Source of the DNA: Euphorbia lathyris
Lineage: Eukaryota; Streptophyta; Magnoliopsida; Malpighiales; Euphorbiaceae
Length of the DNA stretch: 64,000 bases
Direction: 5' to 3'
Assembly (NCBI RefSeq): GCF_963576675.1
Contig: NC_088918.1
Coordinates: forward strand, 46,905,501-46,969,500
Shown: piece after piece, positions 20,850 through 32,886 of the stretch
Numbering within the stretch: position 1 is the stretch's first letter
Layout of the letters: every line of letters begins with the position of its first letter
Notes under the pieces: model-generated
Told to the model about the DNA's origin: nothing
Database searches by the model: none
What the model saw: the letters and a program-made list of their open reading frames with translations, nothing else
Translations under genes and position numbers: made by a program

Positions 20850-22319
20850 CATACCAATAAATTAATTTTCCAAGCTTTACATCTCAAAATCCAACAATAA
20901 GTATATTTAACTACAGACTTTAACGTAATTTAACATACTAACCATCCTGACAAATGAACTGCTAATCAATTAATACCTTTAATCTGAAAAGAAAACTGAG
21001 AGAGAGTGTGGTGAGCTTGGGAGCTCAGTAAGATAGCTAATTGTATACACAGCATAACCATACAGACATACAATTCAGTTTACATGCATTTTATAATTAA
21101 TAGGTGACCAAACATTAACCGCGACTTTGAAAATATTTATTTATTTATTTATTTAAGGGCCCTGCTTGCTTAAGGAGATATATACTCAATAGTCTGTCGG
21201 CCAATCCAAAACTATCACATTCTCAATCTCATCACAATATATCACAGTAAACAGCACAGGATACCACTCCCTGCCAGGCATCCCCGCACTACCCCAGTGC
21301 GTAGCAAAACAGTACAGAGTACCATTGCATCCCGAGGTACTCCGGCACTAATCTCAAGGACAAGTGCCTAGCAAATAAACCTCAATCCATTCATATACAT
21401 AGAACCACAACTCAACCCTTGAGCATAACTCCACCTAAGCAAGCCATTGTTTTACATCTAATATTATTTCTTTATTTTATATATCACACTTTCGTATTCT
21501 TCAAACATCCTATGCCTCATCAAATTAAATATCACTATAAAATCATTCGTTAAACTCAAACGCAATATAACCGCCAAATCAATCAATACACGTAGTATAT
21601 TTGATACTGATAATAACCACAAAATTTCATGTCTACAATTAATATCAATAAATGATCAATTTCATAACTATTTCATATTCACAAGTGCAACGCATCAATC
21701 ACATTGTTTCAATTTAAACATAATAATTACAAATATAACGATTAATTACAAAGAGCATACAAATAAATATCAACTATGCGTTTAATTAACCACTTACCTG
21801 CCTCTTGAACGATAGATTAATAATTACACTATAGGTTAATGGTATCCTGGACAAAAAAAAAATTGTTCTAATTTCTCTTCAAAAGAATTTTGCGGCCACC
21901 GTGAAATTAGAATAGGTTTTTTTTTTCATTTCTTTTTTTTTTCCTTTTCTGTGTTCTCCCCCTTTTCTTTTCACCCCTCCACCGAATACATATATCCATA
22001 TTTAATTTTTTTGGTAGGAACATATATCCATATTTTTTTTTGGTAAGAAGGAACATATATCCATATTTATAATAATAATTATTATCTAATATTTTTTTAA
22101 GGATTTAATACTCTTTTTAATTACTCACTAAATCTACTACGGTTCATCGTTATCTTTAACTATAAAATTAATTATTATTTTGTTATTTTAATACTTTATA
22201 TAGCCTTAATTTATTGTATCACTAATTAATTATATAACCTCAATTAATTATTTTAAGGTTTTAATTTCAAATATTTTCATTCAAGAATATAATAATGAAT
22301 TTTTTTTACAGTCGTTACA
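20850..22319 (-). repeat. Diverged third LTR-like block inside the element
   Basis: Its right end (GTCGTTACA at 22311-22319, followed by a purine tract on minus) mimics the end of the outer LTRs. The internal order is also the same: a CTCAATAG word, a hairpin array (21259-21368), a CTTACCTG/GGTTTACC splice-donor-like block (about 21791), then a CT-rich stretch. Sequence identity to the outer LTRs is low. No clear TG end was found on the left. Confidence 0.55.
21259..21368. repeat. Hairpin array in the diverged LTR-like block
   Basis: Four inverted pairs lie in 110 bp: GGATACC/GGCATCC (21259-21283, one mismatch), CGCACT/AGTGCG (21285-21301), GAGTACC/GGTACTC (21317-21342) and GGCACT/AGTGCC (21344-21368). 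The position in the block corresponds to the 32-bp array of the outer LTRs, but the sequence is different. Confidence 0.85.
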
Positions 22320-23318
22320 GTTCTTTCCCTAAAAAAAAAAACTCAAACTTTAATAGGAATGTATTTTGAAATACATTGATTATATGTATAAAGAACATAT
22401 ATTGTCAATAAAGCATATAAATATGAAAAATGAAATTTCAGATTATAACTTTTTTTTTCTATCTACATTAAAATTATATTAGATTATAAAATTACAATTA
22501 AATCATATTATAAAATTTAATTGTTAATATGTCAATATTTTCTATATATCACAAATAAAGTATAATTTTATGCCCTATTTTATAAATTTTAGACTTCAAT
22601 TCATAAATCCTAAATCAGAAAAAAAGTATCTTAGACCCTTAATTCATAAAACATAGTTCTTAAAATATATAATAAATAATGGTTTTTCTAGTTTGACATA
22701 ATTGTAAATAATTTTCTGAAAATGATTTTCTGTATAAATTTCCCTTTTTTTTCCTTTGAATTGTCCCAAAAGAAATAAATTTACATGTAAAGTTGGGAAA
22801 GTTTATAGTTCTTATTTTTCGTTAAAACTAGTTGAAATAATAGACCCATTTGATTAATAATCAAACATAAAACTCAGTTAATAATAAATCATACCCAAAT
22901 GATTCATTGTTTAAAAGATTAAATAGAAAAACAAAATAAAAAAAGCATGATTATCAATAACATCTCACATAAGTATTGTAAAATAAATCTACATATCAAA
23001 TAATAAGAATAAAAGGACATACAGTTTCTTTTTGGATAACTTCTAATATATTTAAATAAGAAATTGAACAGAGGTATCATTCTATTTTAAAATGTTACTT
23101 TTATTCTCGTCTAATACTATTGTAATTGATATATACATGTAACTAACACATGTATATTTTACTTGTGGACATTATAGTTTTCTCCCATTCACGAGGTATT
23201 TTGGCCTTGAAACTAGTAAGTGATTCATGTTAAGACGTTACATGATTTTCACTAGACACTCGGTCGGCCAGTATATATCTTAGCTCCTTATACTTTACTC
23301 TAGGAACGTAAAACTGAC

Positions 23319-23330
23319 GCTCTGATACCA
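23319..23330 (-). other. Primer-binding site, initiator Met-tRNA (minus strand)
   Basis: On the minus strand the sequence is TGGTATCAGAGC, four bases after the LTR end at 23335. It marks the 5' side of the element as the right side. Confidence 0.92.
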
Positions 23331-23334
23331 TTAA

Positions 23335-23914
23335 TGTAACACCCATTTTCACAAACCATAAATATGTAGGCAACAATAATTTTCTTGTTTAATATAACCT
23401 CAAAAAACGGACACAATTAATCTTAATAAAAGCTCTGATGGAATAAAATCAACACAACCTAACATTTTTAATAAATAATAATAATAATAATAATAATTCT
23501 AAGGTTGACAACTCCACACCCTAGTCGATCTAAACAAACATCATTAACTAAAATTGTGAAGTTTAATTAATAAGTTATTAAACATTCATCAATTACTATT
23601 CAATAATTAAACTATTTATTCTGTACTGCTCATACTAGTCTAGTAATACTCAATAGTTGCATGGTCATATTATCATGAGTGTACCCTGTCGTAACAAATA
23701 CCTGGTACCTCAATGATATATCTATAGGTACCCTATCGTAACAAATACCCGGTACCTGGACACCCTATCGTAACAAATACCCGGTGTCCTGACACCCTAT
23801 CGTAACAAATACCCGGTGTCAAATAATCATTATTCTTATTTCATAGCAACCATTGAATATACTAATCTAGTTAAGCTTGTATCTCTTAGAATTTCAAACA
23901 TTTTCTATTGACCA

Positions 23915-23956
<42 letters not shown>

Positions 23957-24661
23957 CTCAATTCTCACTTCGCCATTATCTCATCAATTTCATTTCCAAG
24001 TCTATACATGCTAACATAATCAATATCATTGTATCTCAAAGATCAACCCAATAAATAATCAATATCAACAAACGCAGAGCTAAAGCTACCGTATATTTAA
24101 TCAACTAATTTGCAAATCTAATTATAATCAACTAACTCTTATGGTTTACCTTTCACTTGATCTTCGTATCTTCTTGCTGGACGAAAGGAACAAGACAAGT
24201 CCGGGTTTTTTTTCTTCTTCTCCCGTGAATCCGCCTCCCTCTGAAGTTTGTGTAGTTTTATTTTTTTTAAAATAAAAACTAGGGTTTCACAAAGACCGAA
24301 TCCCAATTTTAAAAACAAAGCTAACCCTTAAAAACAAATATTATATATAAAAGATTATCATTCCTACCAAATATATTATATATAAAGATTATCATTCCCA
24401 TAAAATAGGAATCTGTTTCTTTCTTTTTTTTCAAAATAATAATGTCAAATTTGTTTATTTTCTTATATTCTACTTTATCTTTTTATATATCACATTATAT
24501 TAAATTAAAAAAAAAATGAGATTAAACTACCAACTAAATATCTTTATAAATAAAAATTGCACTTTTTCATTAAAATAAATTATTATTATCTTATATTATA
24601 ATGAATTAAAATAATACACCAATAAAAATTCTATCCACATAATTTTTTTACAGGCGTTACA
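23335..24661 (-). repeat. LTR of the non-autonomous element (5' LTR on minus strand)
   Basis: This LTR is 1327 bp, beginning TGTAACACCC and ending GGCGTTACA on the plus strand. It repeats the hairpin array at 23726-23821 with the same three 32-bp units, plus a better first unit (GTACC with GGTAC) upstream. It has a longer TA microsatellite than its partner. Confidence 0.92.
23680..23821. repeat. Second copy of the 32-bp hairpin array
   Basis: Units are at 23726-23757, 23758-23789 and 23790-23821, with the same arm pairs as in the other LTR. The upstream unit near 23690-23710 pairs better here than at 19727. Confidence 0.92.
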
Positions 24662-26125
24662 TTTATATATGGAGATATCTAGACAGTTACATGGAATCAG
24701 TGAAGGAGTTCATTAGGATTGGGACCCGAATTGAGACAGCAGCATGGATAGATTTATTTGAGTGTCAATTGTTCATCTCATTGGTATTAGTAGGTATAAC
24801 TAATCCTCAGACTCAAACATTCATTAATTAATGATTATGGATTATGGAGTGTGATGCTTTGATTCTGTGCGAGCACGATCCATTATAGGGGAGGCCCTAG
24901 GGTGTGTGAGAACAGGGTTGGGTATCATATAAAGTAATTGCAGAATAGTTAATGTTAGATTGAACATTCGTTCGTCACTCCTGATAAGAGATATATCCAA
25001 GTGGCCGCTTATGGTGAATTGACTGAAATCCTTGCAAGGTGATATAGTTAAGAGTAGAAATAGAAATTTCACTTAACTTATCTTTCAAAGTAAATTCAAC
25101 TTGTACAAGTAAAAACAGACTCTTCGTTATATGTAACCTTGACACGTTCCATGGTTATAAGGAATTGACCACAGGATATAGATGATGAAGGATTGTATTA
25201 TACTGCACCTAATGCGGAAAGGTTAACATCAGTTTTCAACCTGACTTCTTATTTGCGTTGGGGGAATGTCTTAGGTTCTACTAGTAACAACTCGCGAAGA
25301 CATTCCGTTATATACATGTTGAAATTAATCAGGATGAATTAATTTCAAAGGCTATATAAGGCTAGTAGCAATAAGGATCTAATGGGCCGCACATAGGACT
25401 TGGAACCAGAGGATGAAACTGTAATTAGTGGGATATTGATGCATAGGCCAAAATTTGTAGTTAATTAGGGATAAATTAATTTAATTAATAATTATAATTA
25501 GATTATAGTTGTGAATTAAATTAAAGGATTATCTGATAATATTAATTAGAGGTTTTAATGTGATTATAACTCTAATTAATTATCCCTAACATAAATTAAA
25601 TGACTAATTAGATTAGTGTTATTGTCTAAATATAATTAGTTATTATTTAGATAATAATAAGTATTTATTTAATTATCTAATCAGTAATTCTATTCCGAAT
25701 AGGATTCGAATTAATTAATTAACTAATGCAACTAGGGTTAGGGTTTGAGAAGTCTATAAATAGACCCATCTCCCTGCAAATTTCGGCCAACACATAATTA
25801 AGAGGCTAAGGAACTGTTCCGAAATCATCCCGGCTTAATTACTATCTTTCTTACTCTCTCTTTTATCTCGTGTTGATTCCTTTAGAGGTAGTCATTGTGA
25901 TTGCTATTATTAAGGTTGATTACTAACAATTCTTCTTTTCTGTGTTAATCATTTGTTCGTGGCTCACAGATTAAATCTAAGAGTTGTGGACACTTCGTTT
26001 GCAACTGTAGATAGTTCGTCAGACAAGGTATTTCACTATATCCCTCTTTATATGAAATAACAATTAACAGATCTTGGAAAAGGGAAATAGATAAAATTTT
26101 ATTATTCCGCAAGGCTTGTCTACAT

Positions 26126-26138
26126 TGGTATCAGAGCC
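26126..26138 (+). other. Primer-binding site of Copia-B, initiator Met-tRNA
   Basis: TGGTATCAGAGCC lies one base after the LTR terminus (TCTACA). Confidence 0.93.
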
Positions 26139-28567
26139 CATGTTAATATGTTATTTCATATATGTAAATAAATAGTTTTTTTTCAATCAAATTGAATAGA
26201 TTTATTGTTAGGTTAATTAATAAATTTGATTTAGGTAATTAATCTAAAGATAAATGGAGATTTCGATTATTTGATAATTAAAATTATGATTCTGGAATTA
26301 ATTTTAATTAGATTGAAAATATTAAACGATTAAGATGAGATTAAATTTTTTTTATGATTTTGTTAATTAACAAAGGGATTTGTAGAATTAAACGGTTGAT
26401 TAAAACAATGTTTTGTATATGTGATATACGTGTTTGTGGATTAAGGGTTTAACCGGTTGAATTGTTGAAAGAGTTAATTAGATTAATCTTTGAAAATTTT
26501 GATTTTGTTAATGATTTGAACGAAACGGTTAGAATCGATTAATTAGAGATATATATTTGAAAAGGTTGTATATAAATATAAACTGAGTTTTATAAATATA
26601 TATACGAAACTAAAAGTTAAAGTTTTAATTAAAAGGAGTTTTAACTTAAAACACGTTTTAGTTTAAAACAAGTTTTTAAATTAAAAAAAATAAGGAAGAA
26701 TGTTTCGAATCATTCGACCTATTCCTTTAAAGGAATAGGTTGGGGCGGCAGTTGCTGCCTTTTTTGCAGCAGTGACGCCCACTGTTGCGGATTAGATCCA
26801 CAATGGGGACGAACCCAGTTTCGTCCCCGTCACATTTATTTTACGTTTCTGAGTTTTTCAAAATATTTTGATTTTTAGAAAACTGAAATTAATATATATA
26901 TATATACAGAGAGAGAGAGAGAGAATTAATTGATCCATATGACTTAATCGTTGTTTATTTTAAATTGTATAGATTGAATTGAGTTGTCTAATTAAAGTTA
27001 TTTGATATAGTTAATTAGGCGAACTATTTCATTGATACAAAATTAAAATTTAGGAACAACGAATCAGCCCATATAAGTTTATTGATATATAATTATTATA
27101 ATTAATAAAATGATATGATAATTATGTGTGTTTTAATTTGATTTTGCAAACTGTTTTGTGCTTAATAATTATATTTGATATACTAGATAAACATGTTAAA
27201 CAGTTTCGGTAAAATAGTTAAACACAATAATCTCTCGTCTTAAAAGTTTTGTGTTTTGGAATTGATTTTGTAAAGTTATTTGATATTTAATTATTTGTAT
27301 GTGATACGGTTGAATTAAACACGTTTAATAATTTTGGTAAAATAATTGAACACAAATAATTAATGTTTTGTATTGTTATATTTTGAGTGTCTAATTAAGT
27401 TTATATTTGATATATTTCAATTAGAATAAAATATAAATGGTACAAAATTAATTAAAGGTTAATTTGATAGTATAGTTAATTAAAGGACTAAATTGATAGT
27501 AAAATTAATTTAAGGGTTAATTTGATTAACTAAAATATTACATAAATAGTGTATGTAATCAACCAATTAAATTTATTTGATTGAGTCTTTGCATGTTTGG
27601 TGTTATGGACATATTAGACCCCTCTATAATTGTTATTTAGTCTTTTGGTATTTTTAGAAAATAGGGCCTGCGTGTCATGCCTTATCTACTCTTTATTGTA
27701 TTTCTCTTCTCATCCAAATCCCTTCAAATTAGTTGAAGTATTCTAAAGTAGTATAGAAATTAAATATTGTTGTAAATCAAGGTGCCAAAGAAAAGACGGA
27801 GGACCTGAAGGACAAATATATAATAGTTAGTATTTACCCTAGGGTGACATTTTATTTCGTTTCTGGCTCAACGGAATAAATTTAGATAATATGTCTATAA
27901 CCGCCAATGTTGAATGTATGATCTGATATATGCTAAAGCAAATCAATACTATGTTAGATTATGAGACTTAAAATAAAAATCCCTCATTAAACAAAATTTA
28001 AGTCAATAAGCAAGTTATAAAATCACTTGCCCCCCTAATATTATAATTCAGCCGGCAGTATCTGGGGGCCTTTGGGTGACTGAGAGTCTTAGGGCTCAGG
28101 GTCTTATGAATAACACCTGAATTATCGAAAAATGTTTTCATGAATATATAAGGTTAATGACTTAAGTGGCTGAGAATGGTTGGACGAGTCGTCTGGATTA
28201 TTTAAAGCTATTGGGCAATATGGTTGGGATTAATATTAAAAGGTATTAGTTACTAGTGCGGTTAGTAACCCAACAACCTAGGAATCACATAGTTGATGTG
28301 ATTGATTACATGAATCTACCTATTAAGGGGAGTGAACTTGTTTGAGTCATTCAAGGTAAGCTTCATAAGGTAGGATCCTAGCTCACTAAAGAGTTTGTAA
28401 AATTCTTCGAATTAATATAGAGGGTTATTAATTTGGTAAAATAGTGGAAGCAATTTAAACAAACTAAAGTCCTATGTCTAAATTGTATACTTAAAACAAA
28501 TGAATAACATCTGTCACTTTATCTCACTCTCAAGTTAAAATGAATACTTTGAGTCATCATATCCAAA
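26139..28567 (+). other. Long non-coding leader of Copia-B
   Basis: The 2.4 kb between the PBS and the first gag-like codon is AT-rich and has no open frame. The exception is a GC-rich island at about 26700-26830 that holds four hairpins (separate entry). A GA repeat lies near 26907-26923. Related TTTGGTAAAATA..TAAACACAAT sequences near 27209 and 27330 suggest an internal duplication of about 120 bp. Confidence 0.6.
26717..26828 (+). repeat. Cluster of four hairpins in the Copia-B leader
   Basis: In order: a perfect 24-bp palindrome (26717-26740, centre TTTAAA); a stem GGGCG..CGCCC with inner TGCTGC/GCAGCA around a T-rich loop (26743-26780); a small stem TTG.GGAT/ATCC.CAA (26785-26803); and a 9-bp perfect stem GGGGACGAA/TTCGTCCCC (26805-26828). 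All lie within 112 bp and are GC-rich in an AT-rich leader about 590 bases after the PBS. Confidence 0.88.
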
Positions 28568-31390
28568 ATGGATCTACATAATATTTTAACCGATAACAAA
28601 TTGAATAGTTCAAAATTCACCGACTATTTTGGCAAACTCAAAATTGTTTGATGTTTCGAAATTATTGGGTATGTATTAAGATACACTGGTACCCACCATC
28701 AAAATTGTTTTGAAGTTCGAAAAGATTGGGTATGTAATAAGATACGTCGATACCCAATGTCCCATTGATGATGCTCCTGTCAAAGAAGATTGATGTTTAC
28801 CGAAAGCACCAATCAGATGACGAACGTACATGATGTATCATACTTGCAGCTATGGCACTAGAGCTACAAAGGCGACATGAGAATATGGATGCGTATTCCA
28901 TGGTTATGCACTTGGAGGAGGTGTTTTGAGAAACAGACTCAAATGCGAAAGCTATGAGATAGCGATGATTATTTCGCTCCAAGATGCATGAAGGTTCTTC
29001 TGTTGTGACATTTTATTGGTTACATCACCAAAGCTTTCTAATATTGGATTTGTAATGGATAATGAATTAATTGTCGACTTAGTTCCACGATCCCTCATAG
29101 AGATTTATTCATAAGTTCTTCATGAACTGTTAGATGAATAACTCAGAGACCTCTATAGAAGAGCTCTTGAATACGCTCAAGTCAGTTGAGCCCAAATCTT
29201 AAAAAAGTGATGTCTGCACTTGTTATTGAGGGATCTCACGAGAGAAAATGAACTTTCCCAATTCTAAAGATTCCAAGAAGAACAAATGCATTAAAACCAA
29301 GTCAATAAAAGCAAGAAGGGAATTCCAGCAATATGGTAAAGAAGGGAATTGGAAGAGGAACTGTAAGAAGTACTTAGACTCTCTCTAAAAGAAGGGTCAG
29401 GATGGTGCTTTTACATTTGGAATTGAAAGATAGATAATTCAACTTACTTGTGGGAATGTCACCTAGGCCATATAAACGAGAAACACATGTTTAAGCTGCA
29501 TCAAGATGGGCTTATAGACTCAGTTGATTTTGAATCAATGGACATATGTAAGTCTTGTTTAAAGGAAAGATGATAAAGACACCCTTTAGCAATAAAGGAG
29601 AACGTGTATCAGACACTCCGGAACTAATACATTTAGATGTATGTAGTCATATATCAACACAAGTAAAGAGAAAGTTCAGTCACTTCATTAGCTTCATAAG
29701 ATGATCATACCAGATATTGATTCATCTGCTTGATGAAGCATAAGTCAGAATCTTTTTGAGAAAGTTCAAATGATTCAAGAATAAAGTAGTAAATCAAACA
29801 CGAAAGACTATTAAAGTACTTTGATTAGATCAAAGTAGAGAATATCTTTCAAATGATTTCCTGAATTATCTAAATGAATATGGATTCACTCACAATGGAC
29901 TCCTCCGTATACATCACGATGTATCTGAAAGGAGAAATTGTACTCTATTAGATATAGTACGATCCGTGATGAGCACAACCTCTCTTCCAAAGATTTTCTA
30001 GGGCTACGCCTTGGAAACCGTCTTATTTACCTTGAACTGAGTATTCACAAAATCTGCCAGTTCTACTCCATTTGAATTGTTCATTGGAAAAGAAACCCAG
30101 TTTCTCTTTCATGAGAATTTAGGGGTGTTCAGCATATGTTAAAATACATAGCATCAGATAAGTTAGATCCTAAATCTAATAAATACTTCTTCATTGGATA
30201 TCCGAAAGAAAAGTAGGATATTACTTCTATCATCCGGATGATCAAAAGTAATAGTATCCAAAGACGTACTTCTAGAGAAAGAGTTTCTTCTAGAAACACA
30301 AGTAGAAAGCGTGATTGAACTTGACGAAGTTCAAGAAGAAGGATTGGTTGAAATAGCGGAAGCGATGGTGGAACCCGAATCTGTCTCACAAGATGAGACA
30401 CTGGTGACACTACTGACTCATAGGCCTGATCGAGTTCATCAAATCCCAAAGAGATTTGGATTTTTAGTGGGAGCCGATGAAATCCCAAAGAGATTTGGAT
30501 TTCTAGTGGGAGACGACGAAGTGGTTCACGTGTCAGATAATGAACCTACGACTTATGAGAAGGCTCTTGTAAACACATACATGTAAGCTAGTGGGAGCTC
30601 GTATGAGTCTTTACATGTAAACTAGTGGGAGCTTGGTCGTTTACTTAGTGTTATATGTCAATGATATTCTACTAATGGGAACGACGTAGCTATACTGCAA
30701 TCGGTGAAAATTTTTGTTATCAGATAAAATTCTCCACAATAGACTTAGGAGAAGCAGCTTACATCCTTAGGATTAAGATCCATGGAGATATATTGAGAAG
30801 ATTGCTGTCGATTATAGGTCAATCCGAGTGATGGTCACTGGATTGTTGTCAAGAACATTCTTAAGTACTTAAAATGACTGAAGATATGTTCTGGCTATAT
30901 GGAGATGAAATTTGAAAGTTGGACACTTTCAGATACAAGTCATCAAACAGATAAAGATGATCTTACATAATACAAGTTTATTCTGAAAGAGGCACGGTTA
31001 GCTGGAATAGTTCCGAGTAGGAAATCGTGGCCGAGCCAGTATATTAAATCAGAGTATGTAGCAGCTTCAGAAGTAGCTAAAAGGAAGTTTGGAATGGAAG
31101 TTCATTAATGAACTAGGCGTGGTACCTGACATTGTTAATGAGATTAACAATAGGGTTGTTGCTCTTGCTAAGGACCCGCAGTCTCATAATACGTCCAAAC
31201 ACTACCTCAGTCGTTACTATCTCTTTTGAGAGATGACAACAAGAGTAGATGTGAGAACTAAAAGAGTGCCCACTAAGGCACAATCTTATAGATCCATTTA
31301 AAGAATGCCTTACCCCAAAAGGTTCACGATCGTCATGCGAACACTTATTGGAATGTTTTTAGAAACAATTGGCTTTAATCTAAGTGGGAG
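28568..31390 (+). pseudogene. Copia-B gag-pol, heavily decayed
   Basis: Recognisable pieces in order: gag start (MDLHNILTDNKL) at 28568; a zinc-knuckle remnant (GKEGNWKRNCKKY) near 29335-29375; a GAG-pre-integrase/integrase part (HMFKLHQDGLID, CKSCLKGKM, TPELIHLDVC) near 29485-29645; the linker before reverse transcriptase with a duplicated IPKRFGFLVG motif near 30441-30520; the polymerase active site as YVND near 30645; and an RNase H tail (SEYVAASEVAK near 31045). Most of the reverse transcriptase core between the linker and the active site is deleted. Dozens of stops and frameshifts show age. Confidence 0.82.
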
Positions 31391-32189
31391 AATGTTGGGG
31401 TTTATGTCCTATAAGACAATTGTTTGAGGATATAAATATTAATGAATAAAGTGTTTATTTAAATCATTTTAAGATATGGTATAACTACAACTACATATAA
31501 AAGGCATTAATCTTTCATAAAGAAAGGAATCCTAAGTTTATTTAAGTAGTTATAAAGTGTTCATACAAGCATGAAGTGAGACTATACTTTATAATAGACC
31601 AATAAACTTAAAATCAACCCAAGCCAAGTCATATGTTATAGGGATTGGCATATTACTGTCGAGGCTTGCATGTAATAGTGTTTTCTATCGAGAAAAAGAG
31701 CTTATCTCACAAACTTTAAATATAGAGATATCTAGACAGTTACATGGATCCGGTGAAGGAGTTCTTTAGGATTGGGACCCGACTTGAGATAACAGCATGG
31801 ATAGATTTATCTGAGTGTCAACTGTTCATCTCATTGGTATTAGTAGATATAACTAATCTTCAGACTCAAACATTCATTAATTAGTGATTCTGGATTATGG
31901 AGTGTGATGCTTTGATTCTGTGCGAGCACGATCCACTACAGGGGAGGCCCTGGGGTGTGTGACAACAAGGTTGGGTATCACATAAGTAATTGCAGAATAG
32001 TTAATGTTAGATTGAGCATTCGCCACTCCTGATAAATGGGAGATATATCCAAATGGCTGCTTGTGGTGAATTGACTGAAATCCTTGCAAGGTGATACAAT
32101 TAAGAGTAGAAATAGAAATTTTACTTAACTTATCTTTCAAAGTAAATTTAACTTGCACAAGTAAAAATAGACTCTTCATTATATGTAAC

Positions 32190-32827
32190 TGATAACATCC
32201 GCCATGAAACATGAAGGATTAAACAAGAAATATTCCCTAGCAAAGAGGGCTTAAGGGGAATAAAAGCCCGTCTCCAAGATATATATGGCGTACAGATAGG
32301 AGTACGGTGTCGTCTTGATTATTCCCTCTTACGATCCGCCACACGACACATAACAGGAATACAATATCGTCTCGTAAGATCTTCACTTATGATCTGCCAT
32401 AGTTGAAGATACGGTGTTGTGCCAGGGATTCTTACAAAGACCTGCCCAAGAGGGGATTCGCCTCGTATGGCAATCCGCCTCTAGAAGAAACAGATGATTA
32501 TACGGCGTAACTCACTATCACTTAACTAGCATTAATGATAGCTCAGAACCTGCCAAAGCCTGGAGGTTAGAGGATGGAGTTAAACTACATTGAAAGAGCA
32601 TTACTCTTCATTAAAGAGAAGGTTATTATAGTTTTCACTCAAACCTGTATAAATACCCTTGTAACATGACAATGGAGGTACACTTACACACACTTCTTAG
32701 CTTTGCTTTGTCATTATAGTTTATTCTCTTAAGAAGTTTACTGACTTAGGCATCGGAGTGCCCCCGGCCGATCCCAACGACGCCTCACAGGGATGCTTTG
32801 TGGTGTTGCTAAATCTACACAATATCA
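32190..32827 (+). repeat. 5' LTR of the Tat element (638 bp)
   Basis: It is bounded by TGATAACATCC and CAATATCA. A TATA box GTATAAATAC is at about 32647-32656. The word ATCCGCC and its near variants occur repeatedly (about 32198, 32334, 32472). Confidence 0.92.
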
Positions 32828-32828
32828 A

Positions 32829-32846
32829 TTGGTGCCGTGAAGGTGG
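32829..32846 (+). other. Probable primer-binding site of the Tat element
   Basis: TTGGTGCCGTGAAGGTGG follows the LTR end by one base and has the TTGGYGCCGT form seen in Tat elements. The matching tRNA was not identified from sequence alone. Confidence 0.7.
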
Positions 32847-32886
32847 AATCCTAATATTAATAGGGTTACACGACGAACATTCAAAC

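Larger units (their letters stand above)
20698..23334 (-). other. Non-coding interior of the gypsy-like element
   Basis: No protein motif is found on either strand. The stretch 20698-20850 and the stretch about 23170-23334 share the word AGGAACGTAAAACTGA and similar surrounding order, and each lies between an LTR-like end and a PBS-like site (intact at 23319-23330, degenerate near 20832-20848). Between them lies the diverged LTR-like block. The right part, 22320-23170, is AT-rich with nothing recognisable. Confidence 0.6.
19384..24661 (-). mobile_element. Non-autonomous gypsy-like LTR element with three LTR-like blocks
   Basis: The outer LTRs (19384-20697 and 23335-24661) are nearly identical and bounded on the minus strand by TGTAACGCC and GGGTGTTACA. 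The 5-bp TSD TTTAT lies at 19379-19383 and 24662-24666. The PBS (TGGTATCAGAGC, minus strand) is at 23319-23330, and a purine tract (TTTTTAGGGAGGAAGAAC on minus) at about 20698-20715. The last two fix the orientation, and the purine tract with TGTAACGCC resembles chromovirus (Tekay/Del-type) ends. The 2.6-kb interior has no coding frame and contains a third, diverged LTR-like block (about 20850-22319). It depends on another element's proteins. Confidence 0.88.
19051..26124 (+). repeat. 5' LTR of Copia-B, split by a gypsy-like insertion
   Basis: The two parts are 19051-19383 and 24662-26124. It starts TGTTGGGGTTTATG and ends TCTACA next to the PBS. A TATA box CTATAAATAG is at about 25754-25763. 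The right part matches 45229-46193 of the 3' LTR base for base over long stretches. Confidence 0.88.

Noticed and set aside
24842..25072. Minus-strand frames in the Copia-B LTRs (also 31895-32212)
   Set aside because: Both lie in the same place of the two LTRs and change length freely between copies. There is no motif, and LTR sequence is not expected to code here.
32758..32886. Upstream start (32758) for the Tat gag frame
   Set aside because: It would begin inside the LTR and run through the PBS. The ATG at 32887 follows the PBS and fits gag better.
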